64,000 nt of DNA from Candidatus Cloacimonadota bacterium (GTDB lineage Bacteria; Cloacimonadota; Cloacimonadia; Cloacimonadales; Cloacimonadaceae), in the NCBI GenBank assembly GCA_020532085.1, contig JAJBAV010000006.1, forward strand, positions 29,784 through 93,783, in the 5' to 3' direction. Numbering within the stretch: position 1 is the stretch's first letter; each line of letters begins with the position of its first letter. Positions 57,058 through 64,000 of this stretch are shown here, piece by piece. The position numbers and the translations under genes are program-made. Below the pieces are notes generated by a model. It saw nothing but the letters and a program-made list of their open reading frames with translations, did not search any database and had not been told where the DNA came from.

Positions 57058-57660
57058 TCAGGGTTCGAAGATCCTCTGGTAGTTCGGCAGCAGCTGCGAT
57101 TGGGGATAATACTTCTTCAGGAAGAGATACTGCTCGCGGGCGGCATCTTCCTGTTCGCTGAGATAGAGGTTGTTCATCAGGTAACCCCGGTTTTCCATGT
57201 CCCAAGGCTGCAGGGCGGCGATGCGGGCGAAGAATTCCGCGGCGGTGCCGTAATCCTTGAGCATATAGGCCGCGTAGGCCCCTTTGCCCAGCAGGGCCGC
57301 GTTTTCCGGATGCAGTTTGACCTGGGCGCGGCTGTGCTGAAGGGCTTCGGTGTAGCGGGCCAGCGCCAGCAGGGAATTCAGCCGGCCCAGTTGGGCGTCC
57401 AGGCTGTCCTGCAGGCGGATGGCGGCTTCATAGGCGCTGGCGGCATCGCCGTAGTTTCCCTGCAGATAGAGCAGCCAGGCCACGCGCACCTGATAGAACG
57501 CGTCGTTCGGGGCCGCGGCCAGCAGTTCGCGCGAGATGGCCAGGGCGGTTTCGTATTCGCCGCGGGCCTCGGCCTGGTAGGAAGCGGTGATGTCCCGCTG
57601 GGCCAGCAGCGGCAGGGCCGAGATCAGCAGGGCCAGGATGATGAGGATGGTTTTAGGCAT
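57058..57660 (-). CDS. Exported TPR-repeat protein
   Basis: This 200-residue protein has a signal peptide (TILIILALLISALPLLAQ) and four to five tetratricopeptide repeats: ARGEYETALAISRELLAAAP, FYQVRVAWLLYLQGNYGDAA, RLNSLLALARYTEALQHSRA and ALLGKGAYAAYMLKDYGTAA. ATG 57660 is chosen (GAGGA eight bases before); a TTG at 57675 is a less likely start. It overlaps the end of the urea-transporter/M23 gene by 8 bp. It is probably a periplasmic adaptor for protein-protein contacts in this operon. Confidence 0.82.
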   Translation of the reverse strand: MPKTILIILALLISALPLLAQRDITASYQAEARGEYETALAISRELLAAAPNDAFYQVRVAWLLYLQGNYGDAASAYEAAIRLQDSLDAQLGRLNSLLALARYTEALQHSRAQVKLHPENAALLGKGAYAAYMLKDYGTAAEFFARIAALQPWDMENRGYLMNNLYLSEQEDAAREQYLFLKKYYPQSQLLPNYQRIFEP

Positions 57661-59860
57661 GGTCGGTTTCCTCAAGGGTTTGGAGCTTGGTGGCGGTCAG
57701 CAAAGTTTTGCCGTTCTGCGCCAGTTCAATGGATTTGAGGCCGTCCCGGCGGGACAGGATGATCCGCGATTGGTTGGTACGGACGGTTATACCCAGCACT
57801 TTAAGGGTGGTTTCGCTGGTCTGGACGAGGTCTTTGTCCGCCTGGGCCAGCCTGGAATTGGTGCGCACCCGGATGGGTTGGAAAAAAGGTATCAGGAAGA
57901 GGGTCAGGTTTTTCCAGAAGGAATTCATCACCACGGAGAGGCTGGGTTCGTCTTCCCAGGCCAGTTCAGCTTTTTCCGCCCAGGGAATGCGTGAGGCCCC
58001 CAAGGCAAAGGCGCTCAGCGCGCTGAGGCGGCGGCTGGAAAGATTTAAGGAGTTGTAGATGCCGTTGTAGATGGAGAATTCCAGGCTGCCGCCGCGGTCG
58101 GAATGGAGGCGGTGGATGCCCAGCAGGTCGAGTTCCACGTCCCAGTTTTCGGTGTATTCGGCCCCGCCGCTTTGCACCAGGAAACTCTGCCGCTGGTGGT
58201 ATCCCAGCTGCAGCAGGTTCGCCAGTTCCTTTTCCGCGATCAGGGGCGAGATCTTCTCACCCTCTTTGGGAATGCCGCTGCCGATGAGTTTATGGACGTC
58301 TTTGTTCGCGTGGATCTTGTAGTTCAGCAGATGGCAATAGACGCTTCCGGTGCCGGCCTCCGCCCCTGATTGGGCCTGAAAATGCAGATGGGGGAGGGGT
58401 GAACGGCCGGAATTTCCCACCTGGCCGATCTTTTCGCCCTGCTTCACGTAGTCGCCCTCGCTGAACTTGATCGAGCCTTCCTTCAGATGCGCGTATAGCG
58501 TGTAGTAGCCCGCCATGTGGTAGATGCTAACGTAGTTTCCCCAGTTGTCCTGGGTGTTGGTGATGCCCACGGGGTTGTCCGCGATGCCGTTCACCACCTT
58601 GGCCACATAGCCCGCGGCGGCGGCGTGGACAGGCTTTCCGAAGGCGTAGTGGTCTTTGAGGCTGGTGGGGTCTTCGGCATACTTTTTGCCGTTCACATCC
58701 TCGATCTCAAAGTCCCAGGCGTTGGCCCATTCCTTTTGGTGGGTGTAAGCGCCGTTATGGCCCTGGGTCACGGTCCATTCACCGGTCACGGGCAGCAGCA
58801 GCTGGGGAATGCCGGTGCTGGAAAAGCGTTTGTAACGGCTCATGTAGGCATCCAGCGCTTTTTCCGGATGCAGGATGCCCACCTCGTTGAGCACCGGTGA
58901 ACGGTGCGCCACGCGCTGCCGCAAAGCGAAGATGGTGGTAAGCACCACCAGGTTGAAGGGAAAGGCAAACATCGGCACCGTCAGGTGGCTGCCGCGCCCG
59001 GGCATGTAATCGGCGTAGAAGTACTTTCCGGCCAGCGCGAAGGCGATCCCGAAGCCAAAGACAGTGGCGATGGCGGCCATCAGATAGGATGATTTGCCGG
59101 GGATCAGATAGACTGAACCCACGCTGATGCTGATGAGGATGAGGTTGAAGCCGGGAAAGAACATGCCGTAGGTGGTGCCAATGCTGGCGTATCCCAGCAG
59201 CCACCAGCAGATCGCCCAGCCCAGCAGCGAAAGCAGAAAGCCGATGCGGGTTATCAGCAGCAGGATCAGCGCCACGCCTATCCCCACAGCGATATCCGGC
59301 ACAAACATGATGCTGCCCAGGGAGAGGAAATAATCTTTCCAAAACCACGGCAGATCCAGCTTCAGATCGAAGAGCAGCGGTTTCAGGAAACCCTCGCCGT
59401 TGAAATTGCCGCTGCGCACCAGATAGTACCAGACCAGGGTGGCCATGATGGAAAAGGCCAGGCTCATGGAAGGCAGTTTCAGCGCGTTGGTGGTCACGTA
59501 ATTGAGCACCACATAGAGCAGCAGCGTGGCCAGCGAGGCGATCACGATCATGCCCGCGAAGGCCAGCGGATGCTGCTGCACCCCGCTCAAAGGATAATAG
59601 TAGCCGATGGTGAGGGAGATCAGCAGGCTGTTGAAAGCCAAAACCCCACTGCCGCTTTGCCAGTCCTCAAAGCCTGTCAGCCGCGTAACCACCAGTGCCA
59701 CCAGCAGTCCCAGCAGGCCGGCCAGCCCCACGATCGGCGCCACCAGGGTGAGGGCCAGCAACGCCAGCCCCAGCCACAGGTTGTCCGAAAACATGATGGT
59801 GGCATAGCTGTGAGGTATGGCTTTCAGAAAAGGCAGCGCGGCCGCGGTGAATTTGCTCAT
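57653..59860 (-). CDS. Urea-transporter-family membrane protein fused to an M23 peptidase-like domain
   Basis: This is a 735-residue fusion. Residues about 20-335 carry around ten membrane helices with urea-transporter family blocks: FSDNLWLGLALLALTLVAP, FNSLLISLTIGYYY and LKLPSMSLAFSI. Residues about 355-510 form an M23/LytM-type beta domain with YTLYAHLKEG, VGNSGRSPLPHLHFQAQ and the HLH zinc motif. The first zinc motif, normally HxxxD, reads NAWD, so the first His ligand is missing. Residues 510-735 are a beta-rich tail. It overlaps the decarboxylase stop by 4 bp (ATGA). The M23 part could be a non-catalytic binder. Urea need not be the substrate. Confidence 0.85.
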   Translation of the reverse strand: MSKFTAAALPFLKAIPHSYATIMFSDNLWLGLALLALTLVAPIVGLAGLLGLLVALVVTRLTGFEDWQSGSGVLAFNSLLISLTIGYYYPLSGVQQHPLAFAGMIVIASLATLLLYVVLNYVTTNALKLPSMSLAFSIMATLVWYYLVRSGNFNGEGFLKPLLFDLKLDLPWFWKDYFLSLGSIMFVPDIAVGIGVALILLLITRIGFLLSLLGWAICWWLLGYASIGTTYGMFFPGFNLILISISVGSVYLIPGKSSYLMAAIATVFGFGIAFALAGKYFYADYMPGRGSHLTVPMFAFPFNLVVLTTIFALRQRVAHRSPVLNEVGILHPEKALDAYMSRYKRFSSTGIPQLLLPVTGEWTVTQGHNGAYTHQKEWANAWDFEIEDVNGKKYAEDPTSLKDHYAFGKPVHAAAAGYVAKVVNGIADNPVGITNTQDNWGNYVSIYHMAGYYTLYAHLKEGSIKFSEGDYVKQGEKIGQVGNSGRSPLPHLHFQAQSGAEAGTGSVYCHLLNYKIHANKDVHKLIGSGIPKEGEKISPLIAEKELANLLQLGYHQRQSFLVQSGGAEYTENWDVELDLLGIHRLHSDRGGSLEFSIYNGIYNSLNLSSRRLSALSAFALGASRIPWAEKAELAWEDEPSLSVVMNSFWKNLTLFLIPFFQPIRVRTNSRLAQADKDLVQTSETTLKVLGITVRTNQSRIILSRRDGLKSIELAQNGKTLLTATKLQTLEETDHA

Positions 59861-61206
59861 ATCTGTTTCAGGTGTTCGGGGATGGATTCACGCTCGATGA
59901 TGTCGCTTAATTCTTCTTTTTCGCGGATCAGCTCCGGTTTGCCGGTTTCGCTGATCAGCACCACGCGGGGCCTGTATTCGATGAACTGCATCCACTGGGT
60001 GTTGTTGTAGGCGCCCACGGGATGCACGATCACCTGTTCGCCGGTATAGAGGTCAGGGAAGGGCACAGCCTGGCGGATCACGTCGATGTTCATGCACAGC
60101 GGGCCGTAGAATACGGTGTTCTGGTATGCCCCGGGGAAGGGACGGGTGGGCAGCACCTTCAATTTGTACCACCAGGCGGTGATCACGGTGTTCACGCCGG
60201 CGTCCAGGATGATGGCGCGTTCACCGGTGGGCAGGTTCTTTTTGCCGATCACGGAAGTGATCAGATAGCCCGCTTCGTCGATCAGGGCGCGTCCGGTTTC
60301 CAGCACCAGGGTGGGCAGGTTTTCGCTCACGAAGCGCGATTCGTTGAAGGCCGCGCCGATCGCGGAGGCGTACTGGTCATAGGTGGGGGCGGAAAGTTCG
60401 CCCGGGGTATACTGCTCGTGGAGGGTGTTCTGCGAGGCAAAGCCGCCGCCGAGGTCGATGTATTTCACCGCCACGCCCAGATCTTCCTGCACCTTCTGCG
60501 CCAGGTCCAAGAGGGCTTTGGCCGCCAGGTAATAGGCGTTCGCGTCCAGCATGAAGGTGCCGATGTGGGTGTGCAGGGCCACGATGTTCATCTTTTTGCC
60601 GCTCAGCAAACGCTGGATGGCGCGGTAAGCCTCGCCGGTCTCGTAGTTGAAGCCAAACCTCGTCCAGAGCGGATAAACACCTGTGTCCATGTTCACCCGG
60701 ATGGCCACGTCCGGGATGGTGTCCAGTTCCGTGGCGATCTTTTCGATCAGGTAGAGCTCGTCCAGATGGTCGATCTGGATGCGCGCGCCTTCACGGATGG
60801 CCAGTTCCAGCTCTTCCTTCCGCTTGCCCGGGCCGTTGAAAATGATATCCTTGCCCGGCACGCCCAAACGCCGCGCCATCGTGTATTCCATGCCGGAAAC
60901 CACCTCGGCTTTCGCGCCTTCCTGATGGTAGATGTTGCAGACCGCTCCCAGATAGTTGGTTTTGTAGGACCACGCCATTTCCAGCCGCGGATAGTTCATC
61001 TGCATCACTTCGGTGAGGCGCTGATAGCGCCTGCGGATCTGGCTTTCGGAAAACACCAGCAGCGGCGAGCCGTAGCTCTCCACCAGTTTCTTCACCGGAA
61101 TGCCGTCGATGCTGTCCTGATGGCGCACCACGCTCTTGGCGCCGTACTTGTTCATGGTTCCGGAATAGTTGCGCTCGATGTGGGGCGCTGTGTATGTTTT
61201 TTTCAT
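59857..61206 (-). CDS. Fold-III PLP decarboxylase related to diaminopimelate decarboxylase
   Basis: This 449-residue protein belongs to the LysA/NspC alanine-racemase-fold group. The PLP lysine is Lys82 in WSYKTNY. Other family motifs are VSGMEYTMARRLGV, ALHTHIGTF, YIDLGGGFA, LVLETGRALIDEAGYLIT and VGAYNNTQ (Tyr400). The substrate motif CESxD of LysA is replaced: Cys371 is kept in FYGPLCMNIDV but the Glu-Ser is Met-Asn. It therefore probably acts on something other than meso-diaminopimelate. Its ATG overlaps the ATP-grasp stop by 4 bp and its stop overlaps the urea-transporter/M23 start by 4 bp, a strong sign of a dedicated pathway rather than lysine synthesis. Confidence 0.87.
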   Translation of the reverse strand: MKKTYTAPHIERNYSGTMNKYGAKSVVRHQDSIDGIPVKKLVESYGSPLLVFSESQIRRRYQRLTEVMQMNYPRLEMAWSYKTNYLGAVCNIYHQEGAKAEVVSGMEYTMARRLGVPGKDIIFNGPGKRKEELELAIREGARIQIDHLDELYLIEKIATELDTIPDVAIRVNMDTGVYPLWTRFGFNYETGEAYRAIQRLLSGKKMNIVALHTHIGTFMLDANAYYLAAKALLDLAQKVQEDLGVAVKYIDLGGGFASQNTLHEQYTPGELSAPTYDQYASAIGAAFNESRFVSENLPTLVLETGRALIDEAGYLITSVIGKKNLPTGERAIILDAGVNTVITAWWYKLKVLPTRPFPGAYQNTVFYGPLCMNIDVIRQAVPFPDLYTGEQVIVHPVGAYNNTQWMQFIEYRPRVVLISETGKPELIREKEELSDIIERESIPEHLKQI

Positions 61207-62282
61207 TGTTCTTTACCTCGGATAAGTTCGCTTTGGGCGGAGATCTGGCCCATCACCCCGATCTCGGAGATGATGTCTTCCGCGTGGCGGATGAACAGGG
61301 TGCCGGATCTGTAAGGTGGAAGGGGTTCGCAATCCTGGCCCAGGGCTTTCATCACGGTCACCGCGGGCAGGTTTTGCCCAGCGCCTTCGGCCAGGCGCAC
61401 CCAGGCCGGAAAACGCGGATTTATCTCGATCAGATAGTATTTGTTGTCGTTTCCTTTGATCACTTCCAGTTCGCAGGGGCCGCGCCAGTTCAGCAGCGAG
61501 ATCACTTTCTCCGCGAAGGCGTCCAGGCCGGGGTTTTGGATCACAACGCCGCCGAAACCCTTGCCCTTGTCCGTGATCACCAGCTTTTTCTGTGGCACCA
61601 TGCCCAGCATGCCGCCCTGGCCGTCACCCACGATCACCACGTTGAATTCGTCTCCCGGCACCACTTTCTGCAGCAGCAGCGGCAGGCCCCAGCTTTCGGC
61701 GATCTCGTGGAAGTATTTCACCGCTTCCTCTTTGTCCCAGGCCTTGTAAGCTTCGTAATACTTGCCCTTCACCATCAGCGGATAGCCCAGTTCCTCGCCG
61801 TGTTTGGCGATCTGGCCCGGGTCGCTCACCATCACGGTTTGCGGCACTTCGACGCCCCGGGGCGGGAAGAAGGTGGCCAAAGAGGTCTTGTCACGCAGCA
61901 GGAAACAGCGTTCGTCGGGCAGGAAGGTGCGGATGCCGCGCTTGGCGAGTTCCTTTTCCAGCCGGATATAGAGGATCATTTCCGCGTCCAGGGTGGGGAT
62001 GATCACGTCGATGCCGGTGCGGGCCAGGATCTGGTCGATGCGGCCCAGAAAAGCGTCGGCGCCGGATGATGGATAGGGCATCTGGTAGATCTCGTCTGCC
62101 AGTTCGGGCAGATAGATCCCGGATTCCAGCGCGTCATATACCAAGCCAACCACCTTGCCGTTGAAGCCGGCGGCTTTGACCGAGCGGATCACCGGAACCC
62201 CCGGCTGGGGATTGTCGCCGGTTTTCAGCCCGCTCACGGCGATGGTAATGTCCAGGGCGCTCAGGTCAGGATTGCGCGGCAT
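61203..62282 (-). CDS. ATP-grasp ligase (carbamoyl-phosphate-synthase-like)
   Basis: This is a 359-residue ATP-grasp enzyme. An N-terminal Rossmann-like part (ITIAVSGLKTGDNPQPGVPV, VIIPTLDAEMILYIRLEKEL) precedes the ATP-grasp fold, with nucleotide/metal residues in GYPLMVKGKYYEAYKAWDKE, LLLQKVVPGDEFNVVIVGDG, PCELEVIKGND and YYLIEINPRFPAW. The family activates a carboxylate as acyl-phosphate and joins it to an amine or other nucleophile. The substrate is unknown. Its ATG shares one base with the stop of the PqqD-like gene (TGATG), and its stop overlaps the decarboxylase start, so the three should be made together. Confidence 0.88.
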   Translation of the reverse strand: MPRNPDLSALDITIAVSGLKTGDNPQPGVPVIRSVKAAGFNGKVVGLVYDALESGIYLPELADEIYQMPYPSSGADAFLGRIDQILARTGIDVIIPTLDAEMILYIRLEKELAKRGIRTFLPDERCFLLRDKTSLATFFPPRGVEVPQTVMVSDPGQIAKHGEELGYPLMVKGKYYEAYKAWDKEEAVKYFHEIAESWGLPLLLQKVVPGDEFNVVIVGDGQGGMLGMVPQKKLVITDKGKGFGGVVIQNPGLDAFAEKVISLLNWRGPCELEVIKGNDNKYYLIEINPRFPAWVRLAEGAGQNLPAVTVMKALGQDCEPLPPYRSGTLFIRHAEDIISEIGVMGQISAQSELIRGKEQ

Positions 62283-62530
62283 CAGAATTCCACCAGGGTG
62301 AAAGCTTCCAGCATCAGGGTGTAGTGGTCGAAATCGCTGTCAAAATTGTCCGCGCTGACCTCGTAATCTTCCAGGATCGCCGCGCGGATCTCGTCCTTGC
62401 TGTGGCCCGCGGCCAGCATCCTGAGGATGGCCAGGCCAGTTTCGTTGGCGGTGTAGCTATAGCCGCTGCTGGGATCGAAAACAAATCCGTTCTCGTTCAT
62501 TGCCAGCTGTTTGAGGTTTTCCACGTTCAT
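62282..62530 (-). CDS. PqqD-like small protein
   Basis: This 82-residue protein has the PqqD pattern: NENGFVFDPSSGYSYTANET, then GLAILRMLAAGHSKDEIRAA, and a C-terminal helix ending LVEF. PqqD-type domains bind leader peptides of ribosomally made, modified peptides and hand them to the modifying enzymes. It opens a run of overlapping genes for an ATP-grasp enzyme, a decarboxylase and membrane/export proteins. CGAGGAGTTCAAC precedes the ATG. No precursor peptide gene is recognised next to it, so the client, or whether this protein is itself the carrier, is unknown. Confidence 0.78.
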   Translation of the reverse strand: MNVENLKQLAMNENGFVFDPSSGYSYTANETGLAILRMLAAGHSKDEIRAAILEDYEVSADNFDSDFDHYTLMLEAFTLVEF

Positions 62531-62623
62531 GTTGAACTCCTCGGTTCAGATTTAAACTCATTTACAAGCCCGTACAGTTCATACCCGTCAAAGGTATAAT
62601 AACTGCGAAGCTTGTGTCTGCCA

Positions 62624-63679
62624 TCAAGAATTGTTCCAATTCCTGGCTTTAAAATGTTGCGAATCGCCCCACTCAGCGTAGCCGATGCTCTCGCCGATGG
62701 ACAGGATGCTCTCTTCCAGCGCGGTGCGCGAGGTGAGGGCGTTTTCGTCCAACCCGGGTTTGCCTTCATAGAGCTGGTATCCGTCCCGGTAGCTGGTGTC
62801 GGTCACGTTGGGCATGATGATGTTCGCGCCGGCCATGAGCCCCAGTTCCCTGCCGCTGGACATCAGGGCCTGCAGCGCCGTGGTAGAGGCGATGTTCACG
62901 TCCCTGAGGGCGATGCGGGTGGCCGCGATCATCTTCAACCCTGCCTCCAGCGCCTGCCGGGGATCGTATGAGGGGATCAGATGCGCCAAAGGCGTTTCGT
63001 GATGGGGAATGAAAGGCCCCATGCCGATCATGTCGATATCCTCATCATAAAAGAAGAGAATGTCGTCGGCCAGGTGTTCCGCCGTCTGGCCCGGCAGCCC
63101 GATCATCACTCCGGTGCCGGTTTGGTAGCCAACTCTTCTCAGCGTCCGCAGGCACTCCAGACGATTCTTAAAAGAGTGATCTGCAGGATGCAGGGTCTTG
63201 TATAATACGGGGTTTGATTCTTCTATCCTCAGCAGATACCTGTGAGCGCCAGCCTCAAACCATTGGCGGTAAACATCTTCCGTTTGCTCTCCCAGGGACA
63301 GTGTGATGCCCAGTTCGCCCCGGCTGAGTTCTTTGATGGCTATCAGGATCTCTGTGATGAAGTCCGTCCAGGCCTTGTCTTCGCGCTCCCCGGCCTGGAT
63401 CACCAGCGAGCCGTAACGCTGCTCCCAGCACCAGCGGGCTTCGCTGATAACTTCCTCCCTGCTGATCTGGTAGCGCCGCACGTGCGGATTGCCGCTGCGA
63501 ATGCCGCAGTAATAACAGTTTTTCGCGCAGATGTTGCTCAGCTCGATCAGGCCCCGGAAATACACTTTGGTTCCCACCTGCTGTTTTTTCACCTCGTAGG
63601 CGCGTGCATAGAGCTCTTCCATCTCCGCCGGATCGGTCAGAGTGAGCATTCTTATCAGTTCATCACGGTTGGGGCGCAT
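62624..63679 (-). CDS. hydE: [FeFe]-hydrogenase maturase HydE (radical SAM)
   Basis: This 351-residue protein is a HydE/BioB-type radical SAM enzyme that helps build the dithiomethylamine-containing H-cluster. FRGLIELSNICAKNCYYCGI holds the CxxxCxxC cluster motif, and GTGVMIGLPGQTAEHLADDI and MGPFIPHHETPL are HydE family blocks. I prefer the ATG at 63679: AAGGA lies about eight bases before it, while the ATG at 63688 directly abuts the ribosome site. HydF and HydG are not in the window. It lies 93 bp before the PqqD-like gene, possibly the same transcript but without overlap, so a shared function is unproven. Confidence 0.92.
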   Translation of the reverse strand: MRPNRDELIRMLTLTDPAEMEELYARAYEVKKQQVGTKVYFRGLIELSNICAKNCYYCGIRSGNPHVRRYQISREEVISEARWCWEQRYGSLVIQAGEREDKAWTDFITEILIAIKELSRGELGITLSLGEQTEDVYRQWFEAGAHRYLLRIEESNPVLYKTLHPADHSFKNRLECLRTLRRVGYQTGTGVMIGLPGQTAEHLADDILFFYDEDIDMIGMGPFIPHHETPLAHLIPSYDPRQALEAGLKMIAATRIALRDVNIASTTALQALMSSGRELGLMAGANIIMPNVTDTSYRDGYQLYEGKPGLDENALTSRTALEESILSIGESIGYAEWGDSQHFKARNWNNS

Positions 63680-63787
63680 GCAAATCATCCTTTTTCATTT
63701 GAATGGGGCAGCCATCCGGATCTTGGGACAGGGAACAACCGCCAAACATGACATAATAAACCATACTTGGCAAAAAACCACCTTTGG

Positions 63788-63874
63788 CTCCCAATATCAA
63801 TACGGTATCAATACGGAATCAATACGGATTTCATCCGTAATGATTCCGTATTGATACCGTATTGATATTGGGAG
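63788..63874. repeat. 87-bp palindrome built of ATCAATACGG units, copy 2
   Basis: It has the same ends (CTCCCAATATCAATACGG and its complement) and centre as the copy at 17694-17791, but three units in each arm. One mismatch, CCGTAATGAT, is the only break in symmetry. An IS-like sequence begins 3 bp after its end. The 63680-63787 stretch before it holds no gene. Confidence 0.92.
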
Positions 63875-63877
63875 CGA

Positions 63878-64000
63878 TGTCTCGTCCTAAAAAAGTTGAC
63901 ACATCCATCAACTTAAAGGAGTGAGAAAAATGGAAGACAAGAAACCCGTAAATCGTTACAGCATGGCTTTCAAATTGCGTGTTGTGGATGATGTCGAAAG
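63878..64000 (+). mobile_element. Left end of an IS3-family-like insertion sequence (partial)
   Basis: TGTCTCGTCCTAAAAAAGTT followed by GACAC is a typical IS3-group terminal repeat beginning with TG. A transposase start codon follows 50 bp later. The element runs off the window. Confidence 0.7.
63930..64000 (+). CDS. Transposase OrfA-like N-terminus (partial)
   Basis: After AAAGGAGTGAG the frame reads MEDKKPVNRYSMAFKLRVV followed by DDVE and leaves the window. YS.AFKL.VV is the usual beginning of the helix-turn-helix OrfA of IS3-family elements, which binds the element ends. Only 23 codons are visible, so the family call rests on this motif and the terminal repeat upstream. Confidence 0.65.
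   Translation, partial: MEDKKPVNRYSMAFKLRVVDDVE

Noticed and set aside
62527..62769. 80-codon minus-strand frame whose stop overlaps the PqqD-like start, considered as a peptide precursor
   Set aside because: Most of it lies inside hydE in another frame, and in the 93-bp gap it has no ATG, GTG or TTG start, only a possible ATT. Its C-terminal part (about 33 codons) is noted but not called.

Overview
The window (about 58-60 % G+C by eye) reads as chromosome of a Gram-negative, anaerobic, fermentative bacterium. The best fit is the Cloacimonadota (Candidatus Cloacimonas relatives) or a neighbouring FCB-group phylum. This is inferred from: large secreted proteases with FlgD-like or FN3-like C-terminal tails, outer-membrane OmpA and lipoproteins, a Na+-pumping decarboxylase beta subunit, phosphate butyryl/acetyltransferase, the hydrogenase maturase HydE, and many palindromic dispersed repeats. 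No 16S gene is present, so the phylum is an inference.

Layout. 1-3082 (minus): acylphosphatase, LysM/M23 endopeptidase, a sigma-70 factor and the start of a phosphate butyryl/acetyltransferase. 3455-10022 (minus): a tightly packed run of oadB, cytidine deaminase, a PflX-like radical SAM protein, an amidase, a PDZ/radical SAM protein (DUF512 type), phnD and phnC; no phnE is present. 10243-17462: a divergent pair, a secreted endonuclease I with lamin-tail domain and an OmpA-family protein, that share a repeated beta domain. 17694-32341 (plus): a long palindrome, tRNA Thr-Tyr-Gly-Thr, tuf, rpmG, tRNA-Trp, secE, nusG, rplKAJL, an intrinsic terminator, rpoBC, rpsL and rpsG. 32478-38938 (plus): two secreted proteases (C10 and S8).

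39091-42767 (plus): two tandem Ser/Thr kinase-FGE fusions, each with its own near-identical promoter. The 3' end of the second looks like a diversity-generating-retroelement variable region. It is followed by about 1 kb holding four different inverted-repeat elements. 43823-52361 (minus): an Ig-like lipoprotein, riboflavin synthase, recR, ybaB and a giant gingipain-type C25 protease. 53063-63679 (minus): hydE, then a translationally coupled run of PqqD-like protein, ATP-grasp ligase, PLP decarboxylase, urea-transporter/M23 fusion, TPR protein, TPR/beta-barrel protein and a large lipoprotein. The right edge carries a second copy of the long palindrome and the start of an IS3-like element.

The two most interesting items are the candidate DGR variable region fused to a kinase (around 42651-42764) and the uncharacterised seven-gene PqqD/ATP-grasp/decarboxylase/urea-transporter-M23/outer-membrane operon (62530-53063).
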